From Shewanella sp. NIFS-20-20 (GTDB lineage: Bacteria; Pseudomonadota; Gammaproteobacteria; Enterobacterales; Shewanellaceae): a stretch of DNA of 54,814 bases. The position numbers were made by a program, and so were the translations under genes. The notes below the pieces were generated by a model that worked only from the letters and a program-made list of their open reading frames with translations, did not search any database and had not been told where the DNA came from. The stretch spans positions 1 through 54,814 of the forward strand of contig NZ_JAHUTT010000021.1 in assembly GCF_019209865.1 (NCBI RefSeq). The letters run 5' to 3'. Positions 46,914 through 54,814 of the stretch are shown here, piece by piece; positions within the stretch are counted from its first letter, which is position 1, and every line of letters starts with the position of its first letter.

Positions 46914-48149
46914 ATGACTAAGAACCTAGAAAGAAATCTGATCGTTGGCTTAGACATCGGCACTTCTAAAGTTGCTGTGGTGATTGGCGAAGTCTTGCCC
47001 GATGGCGAGATCAGCATCATAGGTCTTGGCAATCACCCTTCACGCGGCATGGATAAGGGCGGGGTCAACGATCTCGATTCCATCGTTAAGAGCGTACAGC
47101 GTGCATTGGATCAAGCCGAGTTGATGGCGGATTGTAAAGTTGCCTCTGTGTATTTAAGTATCTCTGGCAAACACATCGATTGTCAGAATGAAAATGGCAT
47201 GGTGTCGATTAACGACGAAGAAGTGACTCAGGAAGATGTGGACAGCGTTATTCACACCGCGCGCTCGGTAAAAATACCGACGGAACGTCGTATTTTGCAC
47301 GTGCTGCCGCAAGAGTACGCTATCGATATTCAAGAAGGGATCAGAAGCCCGATTGGCATGTCTGGCATGCGAATGGAAGCCAAGGTTCATATCGTCACAT
47401 GTGCCAATGATATGGCCAAAAATATTACCAAGAGCGTTGAGCGCTGTGGTCTTCGCGTCGATGACCTAGTGTTTTCAGGCATTGCCTCTGCGGATGCGGT
47501 GTTGACCAATGACGAGAAAGATCTGGGTGTCTGTTTGGTTGATATCGGTGGTGGTACCACAGATATTGCGGTCTACACCAACGGAGCGCTGCGTCATTGC
47601 GCTGTGGTGCCCGTGGCGGGCAACCAAGTCAGTAGCGATATCGCTAAGATTTTTAGAACACCACTGTCACATGCTGAGCAAATCAAAGTACAACATGCTT
47701 GTGCTCGCAGTTCAGCAGTCAGTCGTGAAGACAGCATTGAAGTACCTTCGGTCGGGGGGCGACCCTCACGAACCATGTCGCGCCACACATTGGCCGAGGT
47801 GGTGGAACCTAGGTATCAAGAATTGTTTGAGCTAGTGCTAAAGCAATTACGTGATGCAGGGCTTGAAGATCAAATTGCCGCCGGTATTGTGCTGACCGGT
47901 GGCACGGCGTCAATTGAAGGCGCCGTCGATGTAGCGGAAGCTACATTTGGCATGCCGGTTAGGGTGGCACTGCCCTTGCCGGTGAAAGGTTTATTTGAAC
48001 GTGTTGAACAACCTGTGTACTCCACTGGAGTCGGGTTGCTGCACTACGGTGCCAGACGGGTGCTTGAACGTCAGTTTGAGCGGCCGCAACTACAAGGGGT
48101 AACCAGTCTTTGGAATCGGGTACAAAGCTGGTTTAAAGGCGAGTTTTAA
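46914..48149 (+). CDS. ftsA: Cell division protein FtsA
   Basis: 411 aa actin-like ATPase that ties FtsZ filaments to the inner membrane. ATPase motifs: VGLDIGTSKVAVVIGEV (phosphate 1), LVDIGGGTTDIAVY (phosphate 2) and VLTGGTASIEGAVD (adenosine). The C-terminal SLWNRVQSWFKGEF forms the amphipathic membrane-binding helix. It is followed by ftsZ after 26 bases. Confidence 0.98.
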   Translation: MTKNLERNLIVGLDIGTSKVAVVIGEVLPDGEISIIGLGNHPSRGMDKGGVNDLDSIVKSVQRALDQAELMADCKVASVYLSISGKHIDCQNENGMVSINDEEVTQEDVDSVIHTARSVKIPTERRILHVLPQEYAIDIQEGIRSPIGMSGMRMEAKVHIVTCANDMAKNITKSVERCGLRVDDLVFSGIASADAVLTNDEKDLGVCLVDIGGGTTDIAVYTNGALRHCAVVPVAGNQVSSDIAKIFRTPLSHAEQIKVQHACARSSAVSREDSIEVPSVGGRPSRTMSRHTLAEVVEPRYQELFELVLKQLRDAGLEDQIAAGIVLTGGTASIEGAVDVAEATFGMPVRVALPLPVKGLFERVEQPVYSTGVGLLHYGARRVLERQFERPQLQGVTSLWNRVQSWFKGEF

Positions 48150-48175
48150 ACGCAGGCAACAACGGAGAACAGCAT

Positions 48176-49375
48176 ATGTTCGAAATTATGGATACGCACT
48201 CTGATGAGGCGGTAATCAAGGTTATCGGTGTGGGCGGTGGCGGTGGTAATGCCGTTGAGCACATGGTGAAACATAACATTGAAGGTGTTGAGTTTATTGC
48301 AACTAATACCGATGCTCAGGCATTGCGTAAGTCGCAAGCAGGCTCCACGATTCAGTTAGGTCGTGATGTGACTAAAGGGCTTGGCGCTGGCGCTAACCCA
48401 GAAATTGGGCGCATGGCTGCTGAAGAAGATAAAGAAAACATCCGCGCGGCCATTAAAGGATCGGACATGATCTTTATTGCGGCCGGTATGGGGGGGGGTA
48501 CAGGTACGGGTGCTGCACCAGTTGTGGCCCAAATTGCACGTGAAGAAGGCATTCTAACGGTTGCGGTAGTCACTAAGCCGTTTCCATTTGAAGGCAAAAA
48601 GCGCATGGCCTATGCCGAGCAAGGCATAGCTGAGCTGGCTAAACACGTTGACTCATTAATCACTATCCCTAACGAAAAGTTATTGAAAGTATTGGGTCGC
48701 GGAACCTCTCTGTTAGATGCCTTTGCTGCAGCGAATAACGTGTTACTCGGTGCTGTTCAAGGTATTGCTGAGCTGATCACTCGCCCAGGCCTTATTAACG
48801 TCGACTTTGCTGACGTGAAAACCGTGATGTCTGAGATGGGTAATGCCATGATGGGCACCGGGGTTTCTCGTGGTGAAGATCGCGCTGAAGAAGCGGCTGA
48901 AGCTGCGGTAGCCAGTCCGCTATTGGAAGATATCGACTTAGCTGGTGCTCGTGGCGTGCTGGTGAACATCACCGCCGGTCTTGATATGAGCATTGAAGAG
49001 TTTGAAACTGTCGGTAACCACGTTAAGGCTTATGCTTCTGATAATGCGACCGTGGTTGTGGGTGCAGTTATCGATCCAGAAATGAGCGATGAATTGCGTG
49101 TGACTGTGGTTGCTACTGGGATCGGTGCGGAAAAGAAGCCTGATATTCAGTTAGTCACTAAGCCAGTTGCTCGTCCAGAGCCAGTGGCAGTAGCTCCTGA
49201 GCGCACAGAGTTTGTCGCTGAAGATGCGGTAACTATGCCATCAAATCCAGGACATAGCGGCCAAGTGGCGTCGGCAAACCGAGGCGCGAATGCCGTGACT
49301 AACCCAGCACCGGCCAATCGTAACGAGCTCGACTATTTAGATATTCCAGCGTTCTTGCGTAAGCAAGCCGATTAA
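48176..49375 (+). CDS. ftsZ: Cell division GTPase FtsZ
   Basis: 399 aa tubulin homologue forming the division ring. IKVIGVGGGGGNAVEHM starts the GTPase domain, the tubulin signature is GMGGGTGTGAAPVVA, and the T7 synergy region includes NVDFADVKTVM. A variable linker (about 320-380) leads to the conserved C-terminal peptide LDIPAFLRKQAD, which binds FtsA, ZipA and SlmA. A run of eight G residues within the signature (48490-48497) is notable as a possible slippage site, but the frame is intact. Confidence 0.98.
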   Translation: MFEIMDTHSDEAVIKVIGVGGGGGNAVEHMVKHNIEGVEFIATNTDAQALRKSQAGSTIQLGRDVTKGLGAGANPEIGRMAAEEDKENIRAAIKGSDMIFIAAGMGGGTGTGAAPVVAQIAREEGILTVAVVTKPFPFEGKKRMAYAEQGIAELAKHVDSLITIPNEKLLKVLGRGTSLLDAFAAANNVLLGAVQGIAELITRPGLINVDFADVKTVMSEMGNAMMGTGVSRGEDRAEEAAEAAVASPLLEDIDLAGARGVLVNITAGLDMSIEEFETVGNHVKAYASDNATVVVGAVIDPEMSDELRVTVVATGIGAEKKPDIQLVTKPVARPEPVAVAPERTEFVAEDAVTMPSNPGHSGQVASANRGANAVTNPAPANRNELDYLDIPAFLRKQAD

Positions 49376-49455
49376 ATAGGCGAGACAAGGGTTGCGTAAA
49401 TGAGCAATAGCCGTACGTTGGTTGAATCTTACTCTGGGTGCTAATTGAGCTATTT

Positions 49456-49483
49456 TTGTCAATTTCAATACTTGTGGTAAGAT
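49456..49483 (+). promoter_or_regulatory. Probable lpxC promoter
   Basis: TTGTCA (49456-49461), 16-base spacer, TAAGAT (49478-49483), in the 187-base gap between ftsZ and lpxC. It fits the separate lpxC promoter seen in E. coli. Confidence 0.5.
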
Positions 49484-49562
49484 ATCAGACCAGCTGCGCT
49501 ATGCGCGGTCAAAAATCGTGCAATAATTGCCAAGTTTTAGTAGAGACAGTACGGGTAGCAGA

Positions 49563-50486
49563 ATGATATTTCAAAGAACTGTGCAAAAAATGGTTAAGAC
49601 GATTGGCGTTGGCCTGCATTCGGGTAACAAGGTCACGTTAACCATTAAGCCTGCGCCGGTGAATTCGGGTATCAAATTGGTACGAACGGATTTAGAGCCT
49701 GCAGTTGTTATTCCCGCCTTGGCTGATCAAGTGCGAGAAACAACCATGTGTACCGCGTTAGTTAATGACGATGGTGTGCGTATTTCTACGATTGAGCATT
49801 TATTCGCGGCATTGGCTGGTTTAGGTATCGATAACGCAATTATTGAAGTGAATGCACCTGAAATCCCAATTATGGATGGCAGTGCTAGCCCGTTTGTTTT
49901 TTTACTTCAAAGTGCCGGTATCGCTCAGCAAAGCGCATTAAAGAAATATATGCGCATTAAGAAAACGGTCCGTGTTGAAGACGGCGATAAGTGGGCTGAG
50001 CTTCGTCCATTTGATGGTTTCCGAGTTAATTTTAGCATTGACTTTGCCCATCCTGAGATTGCTCGTAGTCAACAGCACATGATGTTAGATTTCTCTGCTT
50101 CTGCGTTTGTAAAAGAAATCAGTCGTGCTCGTACCTTTGGCTTTATGCGTGATATTGAATACTTAAGAGCCAATAATTTAGCATTGGGCGGCAGCATGGA
50201 AAATGCGGTTGTGCTTGATGAGTACCGTGTCCTCAACCCCGACGGTCTGCGTTATGAGGATGAATTTGTTAAGCACAAAATTCTTGATGCTTTTGGCGAC
50301 TTATATGTGTGTGGTCATTCATTAGTGGGTGAGTTTTGTGCCCATAAAACCGGTCACGCACTGAATAATCAGTTAGTCAGAGCGGTGCTCGCTCAAGCGG
50401 ATGCTTGGGAGTTGGTCAGTTTCGAACAAGAAGCTGACGTCCCCGTGAGCTTCACCGTTCCTGGGATGGCGGGGTCTTTCGCCTAA
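49563..50486 (+). CDS. lpxC: UDP-3-O-acyl-N-acetylglucosamine deacetylase
   Basis: 307 aa zinc deacetylase, the committed step of lipid A synthesis. The ATG at 49563 gives [24 protein letters not shown], the family start; a start 12 codons earlier is not conserved. Zinc and catalytic segments: [30 protein letters not shown] and [14 protein letters not shown]. Its stop overlaps that of the gene on the opposite strand by a few bases. Confidence 0.97.
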   Translation: MIFQRTVQKMVKTIGVGLHSGNKVTLTIKPAPVNSGIKLVRTDLEPAVVIPALADQVRETTMCTALVNDDGVRISTIEHLFAALAGLGIDNAIIEVNAPEIPIMDGSASPFVFLLQSAGIAQQSALKKYMRIKKTVRVEDGDKWAELRPFDGFRVNFSIDFAHPEIARSQQHMMLDFSASAFVKEISRARTFGFMRDIEYLRANNLALGGSMENAVVLDEYRVLNPDGLRYEDEFVKHKILDAFGDLYVCGHSLVGEFCAHKTGHALNNQLVRAVLAQADAWELVSFEQEADVPVSFTVPGMAGSFA

Positions 50487-50944
50487 TCCTCTGATGATAG
50501 CCTACGACGGCTGGCTAATGCAGCCAGCCGTTTTAGTTTTTGGCCTAGCTCACCACCGGCTTGTTCGGCTAACGCATCAAGATGGTGAGCGGTGTTCTCG
50601 CTAATATGACGACGGTTAACTTGTGGCTCAACCTCACGAAAGGCTAGGCCTGGGTTGACTTTAACTTCAATAGCGGTAAGCATGGGCAACGTTTGTTGTT
50701 GGAGTTGCTGTAATAGTCTGGTTTTCTGAAAGTTAATTCGGGTTGCCCAGATAGCAGCAGACGTTTCCAGTACTAAGACATTATGACGAAGATTAGCGAC
50801 TTTCAGCTGATCGACCACGGGACCACTAATCAACTGTTTTAGTTCTCTATCCAGTTGATTTAACAGTTCCGCTTTCTCGGCAATTTCAGGTAATTGACCA
50901 TTGCCATGCAGCAATTGGCACAGATCCTGAGGGAGCTTTTTCAT
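50483..50944 (-). CDS. DUF721/DciA-family protein
   Basis: 153 aa from the ATG at 50944. The N-terminal part (about 20-95, [45 protein letters not shown]) is the DUF721 domain. This domain defines DciA, a loader of the replicative helicase in bacteria lacking DnaC. It is tail-to-tail with lpxC and divergent, by 27 bases, from the M23 gene. The position between lpxC and secA is common in gammaproteobacteria. Helicase loading is inferred from the family only. Confidence 0.8.
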   Translation of the reverse strand: MKKLPQDLCQLLHGNGQLPEIAEKAELLNQLDRELKQLISGPVVDQLKVANLRHNVLVLETSAAIWATRINFQKTRLLQQLQQQTLPMLTAIEVKVNPGLAFREVEPQVNRRHISENTAHHLDALAEQAGGELGQKLKRLAALASRRRLSSED

Positions 50945-50971
50945 ATGATCATTAAATGGCTGAATTAGGCT

Positions 50972-51871
50972 ATGAGTGTAACAGTTTTTATTCAAAGGCG
51001 AAAAGGCGTCAGCCGTTGGCAGCCAGGTAAACGCTGGTTTTTATTGCCTATCCTGCTGATTGCCGCCGGTGCGGGTGTATACCAGCATGCGACCGACCAA
51101 TTTAAATCGCAGCAACATACTGTTGATACAGAAAAATTAGCACGTGAAGCACAGCACCAACGAGTGCTTGAGTTAAAAGGTGCCACCGAATCACAGTTGG
51201 CGACGTTGGCGCAGCACGTGGCGTTGATGCAAGCGAAATTGACACGTTTAGAAGCGCTTGGACAACAGTTGGCCGCAGAAAACCAATTAAGTGAACAGTT
51301 TGATTTTAACGCACAAGTTGGTGTGGGCGGACTGACAGATATTGGTGAACAATTGACTCTTGCCGAATTGATGGCAGAAATCGATTCGATGGCGCAACGT
51401 CTAGAAATTAACAATCAACAGCTTCCTCTACTTGAAACTGTCTCTTCTAATCTCAATATAGGAGTAGAGCGGTATATTTCAGGGCGTCCGATCGAAAAAG
51501 GTTGGTTGTCATCTCCCTACGGTATCAGAAACGATCCTTTTAATGGTCGCAAAACCCATCATAAAGGTATCGATTTTGCCGGATCTGAAGGTTCAAACGT
51601 GGTAGCGACAGCTGCCGGTGTGGTGACTTGGTCCGGTAGCATGTTTGGTTATGGAAATTTAGTCGAAATTGACCATGGTAATGGGATTTCGACACGTTAT
51701 GGCCATAACAAAGATTTGTCAGTCACTGTAGGTGATGTCGTCACCAAAGGCGAGAAGATTGCCATTATGGGCAGCACAGGACGTTCAACGGGTCCACATG
51801 TGCATTACGAGGTGTTACGCAATGGACAGCAAATAGATCCAACTAAATATGTCTTGCGCAAGCCTGTTTAA
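50972..51871 (+). CDS. M23 (LytM-type) peptidase with membrane anchor
   Basis: 299 aa. A basic N terminus (RRKGVSRWQPGKR) and one membrane segment (about 22-38) place it in the inner membrane facing the periplasm. A coiled coil (about 45-110) and the M23 domain (about 180-295) follow. Zinc and catalytic residues are present in KTHHKGIDFAG and in the HVH of STGPHVHYEVL, so it should cut peptidoglycan cross-links. Its position after the division cluster suggests a wall-remodelling role. Confidence 0.88.
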   Translation: MSVTVFIQRRKGVSRWQPGKRWFLLPILLIAAGAGVYQHATDQFKSQQHTVDTEKLAREAQHQRVLELKGATESQLATLAQHVALMQAKLTRLEALGQQLAAENQLSEQFDFNAQVGVGGLTDIGEQLTLAELMAEIDSMAQRLEINNQQLPLLETVSSNLNIGVERYISGRPIEKGWLSSPYGIRNDPFNGRKTHHKGIDFAGSEGSNVVATAAGVVTWSGSMFGYGNLVEIDHGNGISTRYGHNKDLSVTVGDVVTKGEKIAIMGSTGRSTGPHVHYEVLRNGQQIDPTKYVLRKPV

Positions 51872-51931
51872 TTAACATTTTGGCTTTCTCAATTTTGTGA
51901 AATTGGCCTTTAACAATAATAAGTGATTCAG

Positions 51932-54655
51932 ATGTTTGGAAATTTACTGACAAAAGTATTTGGTAGCCGTAACGATCGTACTCTTAAAGCGCTAAATAAG
52001 ACCGTAGTTAAAATCAACGCGTTTGAAGCCGAGTATGAAAAACTTAGCGACCAAGAATTACAACAAAAAACGCAAGAATTCCGTGACCGTTTAACCCAAG
52101 GGGAAACCCTTGAAAAGTTGATCCCAGAAGCCTTTGCCGTGGTACGTGAAGCATCAAAGCGCGTCTTTGACATGCGTCACTTTGACGTGCAATTATTGGG
52201 CGGCATGGTATTAGACAGTAATCGAATTGCAGAAATGCGTACCGGTGAAGGTAAAACCTTAACGGCGACCTTACCAGCGTACCTCAACGCCTTGAGTGGT
52301 AAAGGTGTGCATGTCATTACGGTGAACGATTATCTAGCCCGTCGTGATGCTGAGAATAATCGTCCCCTGTTCGAATTCTTAGGATTAAGCGTCGGCATTA
52401 ACGTTGCGGGTCTCGGTCAACAAGAAAAGAAAGATGCCTATAACGCCGACATTACCTACGGCACTAACAATGAGTTTGGCTTTGATTATCTTAGGGATAA
52501 CATGGCATTCTCACCAAATGACCGCGTACAACGACCTTTACATTACGCCTTAATCGATGAAGTCGATTCAATCTTGATTGATGAAGCGCGTACCCCACTG
52601 ATTATTTCCGGTGCGGCTGAGGATAGTTCTGAACTTTATAGCAAGATGAATTTGCTCATTCCTAACTTGATCCAACAAGACAAAGAAGACTCAGATGAGT
52701 TTGTTGGTGAAGGTGACTACAGCATTGATGAAAAATCAAAGCAGGTTCACTTGACCGAGCGTGGTCAAGAGAAGGTCGAGCAGTTAATGATTGAACACGG
52801 CTTGTTAGCCGATGGTGATTCATTGTACTCGGCAGCGAATATTTCATTATTGCACCATGTTAACGCCGCACTGCGTGCACATACCTTATTTGAAAAAGAT
52901 GTCGATTATGTGGTTCAAAACGGAGAGGTTATTATCGTTGATGAACACACGGGTCGTACTATGGTAGGGCGTCGCTGGTCTGAAGGTTTACATCAAGCGG
53001 TTGAAGCGAAAGAAGGGGTTAACATTCAAAATGAAAACCAAACCTTAGCGTCGATCACTTTCCAGAACTATTTCCGTCAATATCAAAAGTTAGCGGGGAT
53101 GACAGGGACGGCTGATACTGAAGCGTTTGAATTCCAACATATCTATGGTTTGGATACGGTTGTTGTTCCGACAAACCGCCCCATGGTTCGTAAAGATTTA
53201 GCAGATTTAGTGTATCTGACCGCCGATGAAAAGTATCAAGCCATTATTGCCGACATTAAAGATTGTCGTGAACGTGGTCAACCAGTATTGGTAGGTACTG
53301 TATCGATTGAACAATCAGAATTACTGGCGCATTTACTGAAGAAAGAAAAAATTCCTCACGCAGTGTTAAATGCCAAATTCCATGAGAAAGAGGCAGACAT
53401 TGTCGCCCAAGCTGGACGAATTGGTGCCGTGACCGTCGCGACCAACATGGCCGGCCGTGGTACCGATATTGTGTTAGGCGGCAACTGGAAAATGGAAGTC
53501 GAAGCGTTAAATAATCCAAGTGCTGAACAAATCAGTAAAATACGGAGTGATTGGCAAGAGCGCCATGATGAGGTGTTAGCTGCAGGTGGTTTACACATCT
53601 TGGGAACCGAGCGTCACGAATCTCGTCGAATTGACAACCAGCTCCGTGGTCGCTCAGGCCGTCAAGGGGATGCAGGCTCCTCGCGCTTTTATTTATCAAT
53701 GGAAGATAGCTTGATGCGAATCTTTGCCTCCGATCGCGTGTCATCCATGATGAAGAAACTGGGGATGCAGCCAGGTGAGGCGATTGAACATCCTTGGGTA
53801 TCGCGCGCCATTGAAAATGCGCAACGCAAAGTAGAAGCGCGTAACTTTGACATTCGTAAGCAATTGCTTGAATTTGATGATGTCGCCAATGATCAGCGTC
53901 AAGTCGTTTACGCTCAGCGTAATGAATTGATGGATGCCGACAGCATTGAAGATACCATCCGTAATATTGAAACCGATGTGCTCTCTAGTTTAATTGAGCA
54001 GTACATTCCGCCGCAATCGGTTGAAGAGTTGTGGGATGTTGCCGGATTGGAGCAACGTCTACATCAAGAGTTCAATTTACCGCTGCCTATTCAAGCCTGG
54101 CTGGATAAAGAAGAAGATCTTTACGAAGAAACACTGCGCGAGAGGATCTTGGCGGCATGGACTGACGCTTATGCCCATAAAGAGCAAATGGTTGGCGCAT
54201 CGGTGCTACGTCAATTTGAAAAAGCCGTCATGCTGCAAACATTGGATGGTTTATGGAAAGAGCATTTAGCTGCCATGGATCATTTGCGTCAGGGTATACA
54301 CTTGCGCGGCTATGCCCAAAAGAACCCTAAACAAGAGTATAAGCGTGAGTCTTTTGAACTGTTTCAGCAAATGCTGGACTCATTAAAGCATGACGTCATT
54401 AGTATTCTGTCTAAAGTTCAAGTTCAAGCGCAATCAGATGTGGAGCAAATGGAAGAGAAGCGACGCGAAGAAGAAGCGCGTTTGCACAGAGACTTCCAAC
54501 ATGCCCAAGCAGAATCCTTGACTCCCGCTGGCGAAGCTCCAGTTGCACAAGCCCATGTGCCGACGGTGAGAGAGGGCGAAAAAGTTGGTCGTAATGATCC
54601 GTGTCCTTGTGGTTCAGGTAAGAAATATAAACAATGCCACGGAAAATTAAGTTAA
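51932..54655 (+). CDS. secA: Preprotein translocase ATPase SecA
   Basis: 907 aa motor that drives proteins through SecYEG. The ATG at 51932 gives [16 protein letters not shown], the usual SecA start. Walker A is [10 protein letters not shown], with [34 protein letters not shown] and the helicase-like [15 protein letters not shown]. The C terminus [17 protein letters not shown] binds zinc and SecB. No good Shine-Dalgarno site is visible before the start, and a six-base hairpin (CAATTT/AAATTG, 51889-51904) precedes it. No secM gene lies upstream. Confidence 0.98.
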   Translation: MFGNLLTKVFGSRNDRTLKALNKTVVKINAFEAEYEKLSDQELQQKTQEFRDRLTQGETLEKLIPEAFAVVREASKRVFDMRHFDVQLLGGMVLDSNRIAEMRTGEGKTLTATLPAYLNALSGKGVHVITVNDYLARRDAENNRPLFEFLGLSVGINVAGLGQQEKKDAYNADITYGTNNEFGFDYLRDNMAFSPNDRVQRPLHYALIDEVDSILIDEARTPLIISGAAEDSSELYSKMNLLIPNLIQQDKEDSDEFVGEGDYSIDEKSKQVHLTERGQEKVEQLMIEHGLLADGDSLYSAANISLLHHVNAALRAHTLFEKDVDYVVQNGEVIIVDEHTGRTMVGRRWSEGLHQAVEAKEGVNIQNENQTLASITFQNYFRQYQKLAGMTGTADTEAFEFQHIYGLDTVVVPTNRPMVRKDLADLVYLTADEKYQAIIADIKDCRERGQPVLVGTVSIEQSELLAHLLKKEKIPHAVLNAKFHEKEADIVAQAGRIGAVTVATNMAGRGTDIVLGGNWKMEVEALNNPSAEQISKIRSDWQERHDEVLAAGGLHILGTERHESRRIDNQLRGRSGRQGDAGSSRFYLSMEDSLMRIFASDRVSSMMKKLGMQPGEAIEHPWVSRAIENAQRKVEARNFDIRKQLLEFDDVANDQRQVVYAQRNELMDADSIEDTIRNIETDVLSSLIEQYIPPQSVEELWDVAGLEQRLHQEFNLPLPIQAWLDKEEDLYEETLRERILAAWTDAYAHKEQMVGASVLRQFEKAVMLQTLDGLWKEHLAAMDHLRQGIHLRGYAQKNPKQEYKRESFELFQQMLDSLKHDVISILSKVQVQAQSDVEQMEEKRREEEARLHRDFQHAQAESLTPAGEAPVAQAHVPTVREGEKVGRNDPCPCGSGKKYKQCHGKLS

Positions 54656-54740
54656 GTGTCATAGTGTAGAAATAAAGGCGACCTAAGGGGTAATGCCGAT
54701 CAGTTAAGACAGATCGCTTGACGATCTCACTGAAAGGATC

Positions 54741-54774
54741 AAAATCCGATGACCCCTTGTCATCGGATTTTTTT
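54741..54774 (+). terminator. Terminator shielding the IS4-type transposase
   Basis: AAAATCCGATGA (54741-54752) pairs perfectly with TCATCGGATTTT (54760-54771), with seven T residues in total at the 3' side (54768-54774). It ends directly at the transposase ATG. Many insertion sequences use such a stem to stop outside transcription from raising transposase levels; it may also end the secA transcript. Confidence 0.75.
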
Positions 54775-54814
54775 ATGCAACTTTCAGAAGCTTTGGCGCG
54801 TACTCATATCAATC
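54775..54814 (+). CDS. IS4-family transposase, N-terminal fragment
   Basis: The frame from ATG at 54775 reads MQLSEALARTHIN and is open to the window edge. The start resembles IS4-family transposases, which often begin M-x-L/I-x-x-AL. Only 13 codons are visible, so the assignment rests mainly on the IS4-like end at 54691. Confidence 0.55.
   Translation, partial: MQLSEALARTHIN

Larger units (their letters stand above)
54691..54814 (+). mobile_element. Left end of an IS4-family insertion sequence, cut by the window edge
   Basis: The sequence TAATGCCGATCAGTTAAG (54691-54708) matches, from memory, the terminal inverted repeat of IS4. It is followed by a short leader, a terminator hairpin and a transposase start, the usual layout of the family. 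It begins 36 bases after the secA stop, so secA is intact. The target duplication cannot be read because the other end is outside the window. Confidence 0.72.

Noticed and set aside
48490..48497. Run of eight G residues in ftsZ as a frameshift or assembly error
   Set aside because: The reading frame is intact across it and encodes the exact tubulin signature.
54749..54751. Earlier ATG before the IS4-type transposase
   Set aside because: It lies in the terminator stem and is out of frame with the frame that continues to the window edge.

Overview
The window is a gammaproteobacterial chromosome segment, most probably from Shewanella. The signs are: the order yicC-rph-pyrE next to coaBC-dut-slmA; a leuABCD operon behind a leucine-rich leader peptide; a phsABC thiosulfate/polysulfide reductase operon beside a thiosulfate-sensing (ThsSR-type) two-component pair; a complete mra/dcw cell-wall and division cluster without ddlB; and many close protein matches from memory to Shewanella proteins. 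The species cannot be named from the sequence alone. No rRNA, tRNA or CRISPR array was seen.

Left edge (1-1575): the end of an integrated element. A P4-type tyrosine integrase is read away from the 3' end of yicC, a known insertion site of mobilizable genomic islands, and the space between them carries repeated CACCCACC motifs. A second island gene begins at base 32 and leaves the window.

1576-12404 is core housekeeping: yicC, the rph-pyrE pair with an attenuator between them, folE, then slmA, dut and coaBC on the minus strand, radC, the ribosomal pair rpmB-rpmG (rpmG is only 57 codons), argA, and a small membrane protein. A 1.38-kb IS110-family (IS1111-group) element sits between folE and slmA. 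Its 282-base non-coding 3' part carries short matches to both flanks of its own insertion site, in the order and strand sense expected of a bridge (seeker) RNA. This is the most interesting observation in the window.

12405-24211: rarD, recQ, a membrane TPR protein with a degenerate GGDEF domain, the leu operon with a fully readable attenuator, and a FadL-type outer-membrane channel followed by a decayed copy of its own 3' end.

24212-33519: phsCBA on the minus strand with two identical palindromic operators in front of phsA, a two-segment membrane protein, the divergent thsS/thsR pair, glpK, and a short basic hypothetical gene.

33520-54655: the division and cell-wall cluster mraZ-rsmH-ftsL-ftsI-murE-murF-mraY-murD-ftsW-murG-murC-ftsQ-ftsA-ftsZ-lpxC, almost all overlapping or closely spaced, with a MraZ box upstream and internal promoters before ftsQ and lpxC. 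After lpxC come an antisense DUF721/DciA gene, an M23 peptidase and secA; no secM is visible. The right edge (54691 onward) is the left end of an IS4-family insertion sequence placed directly after secA.
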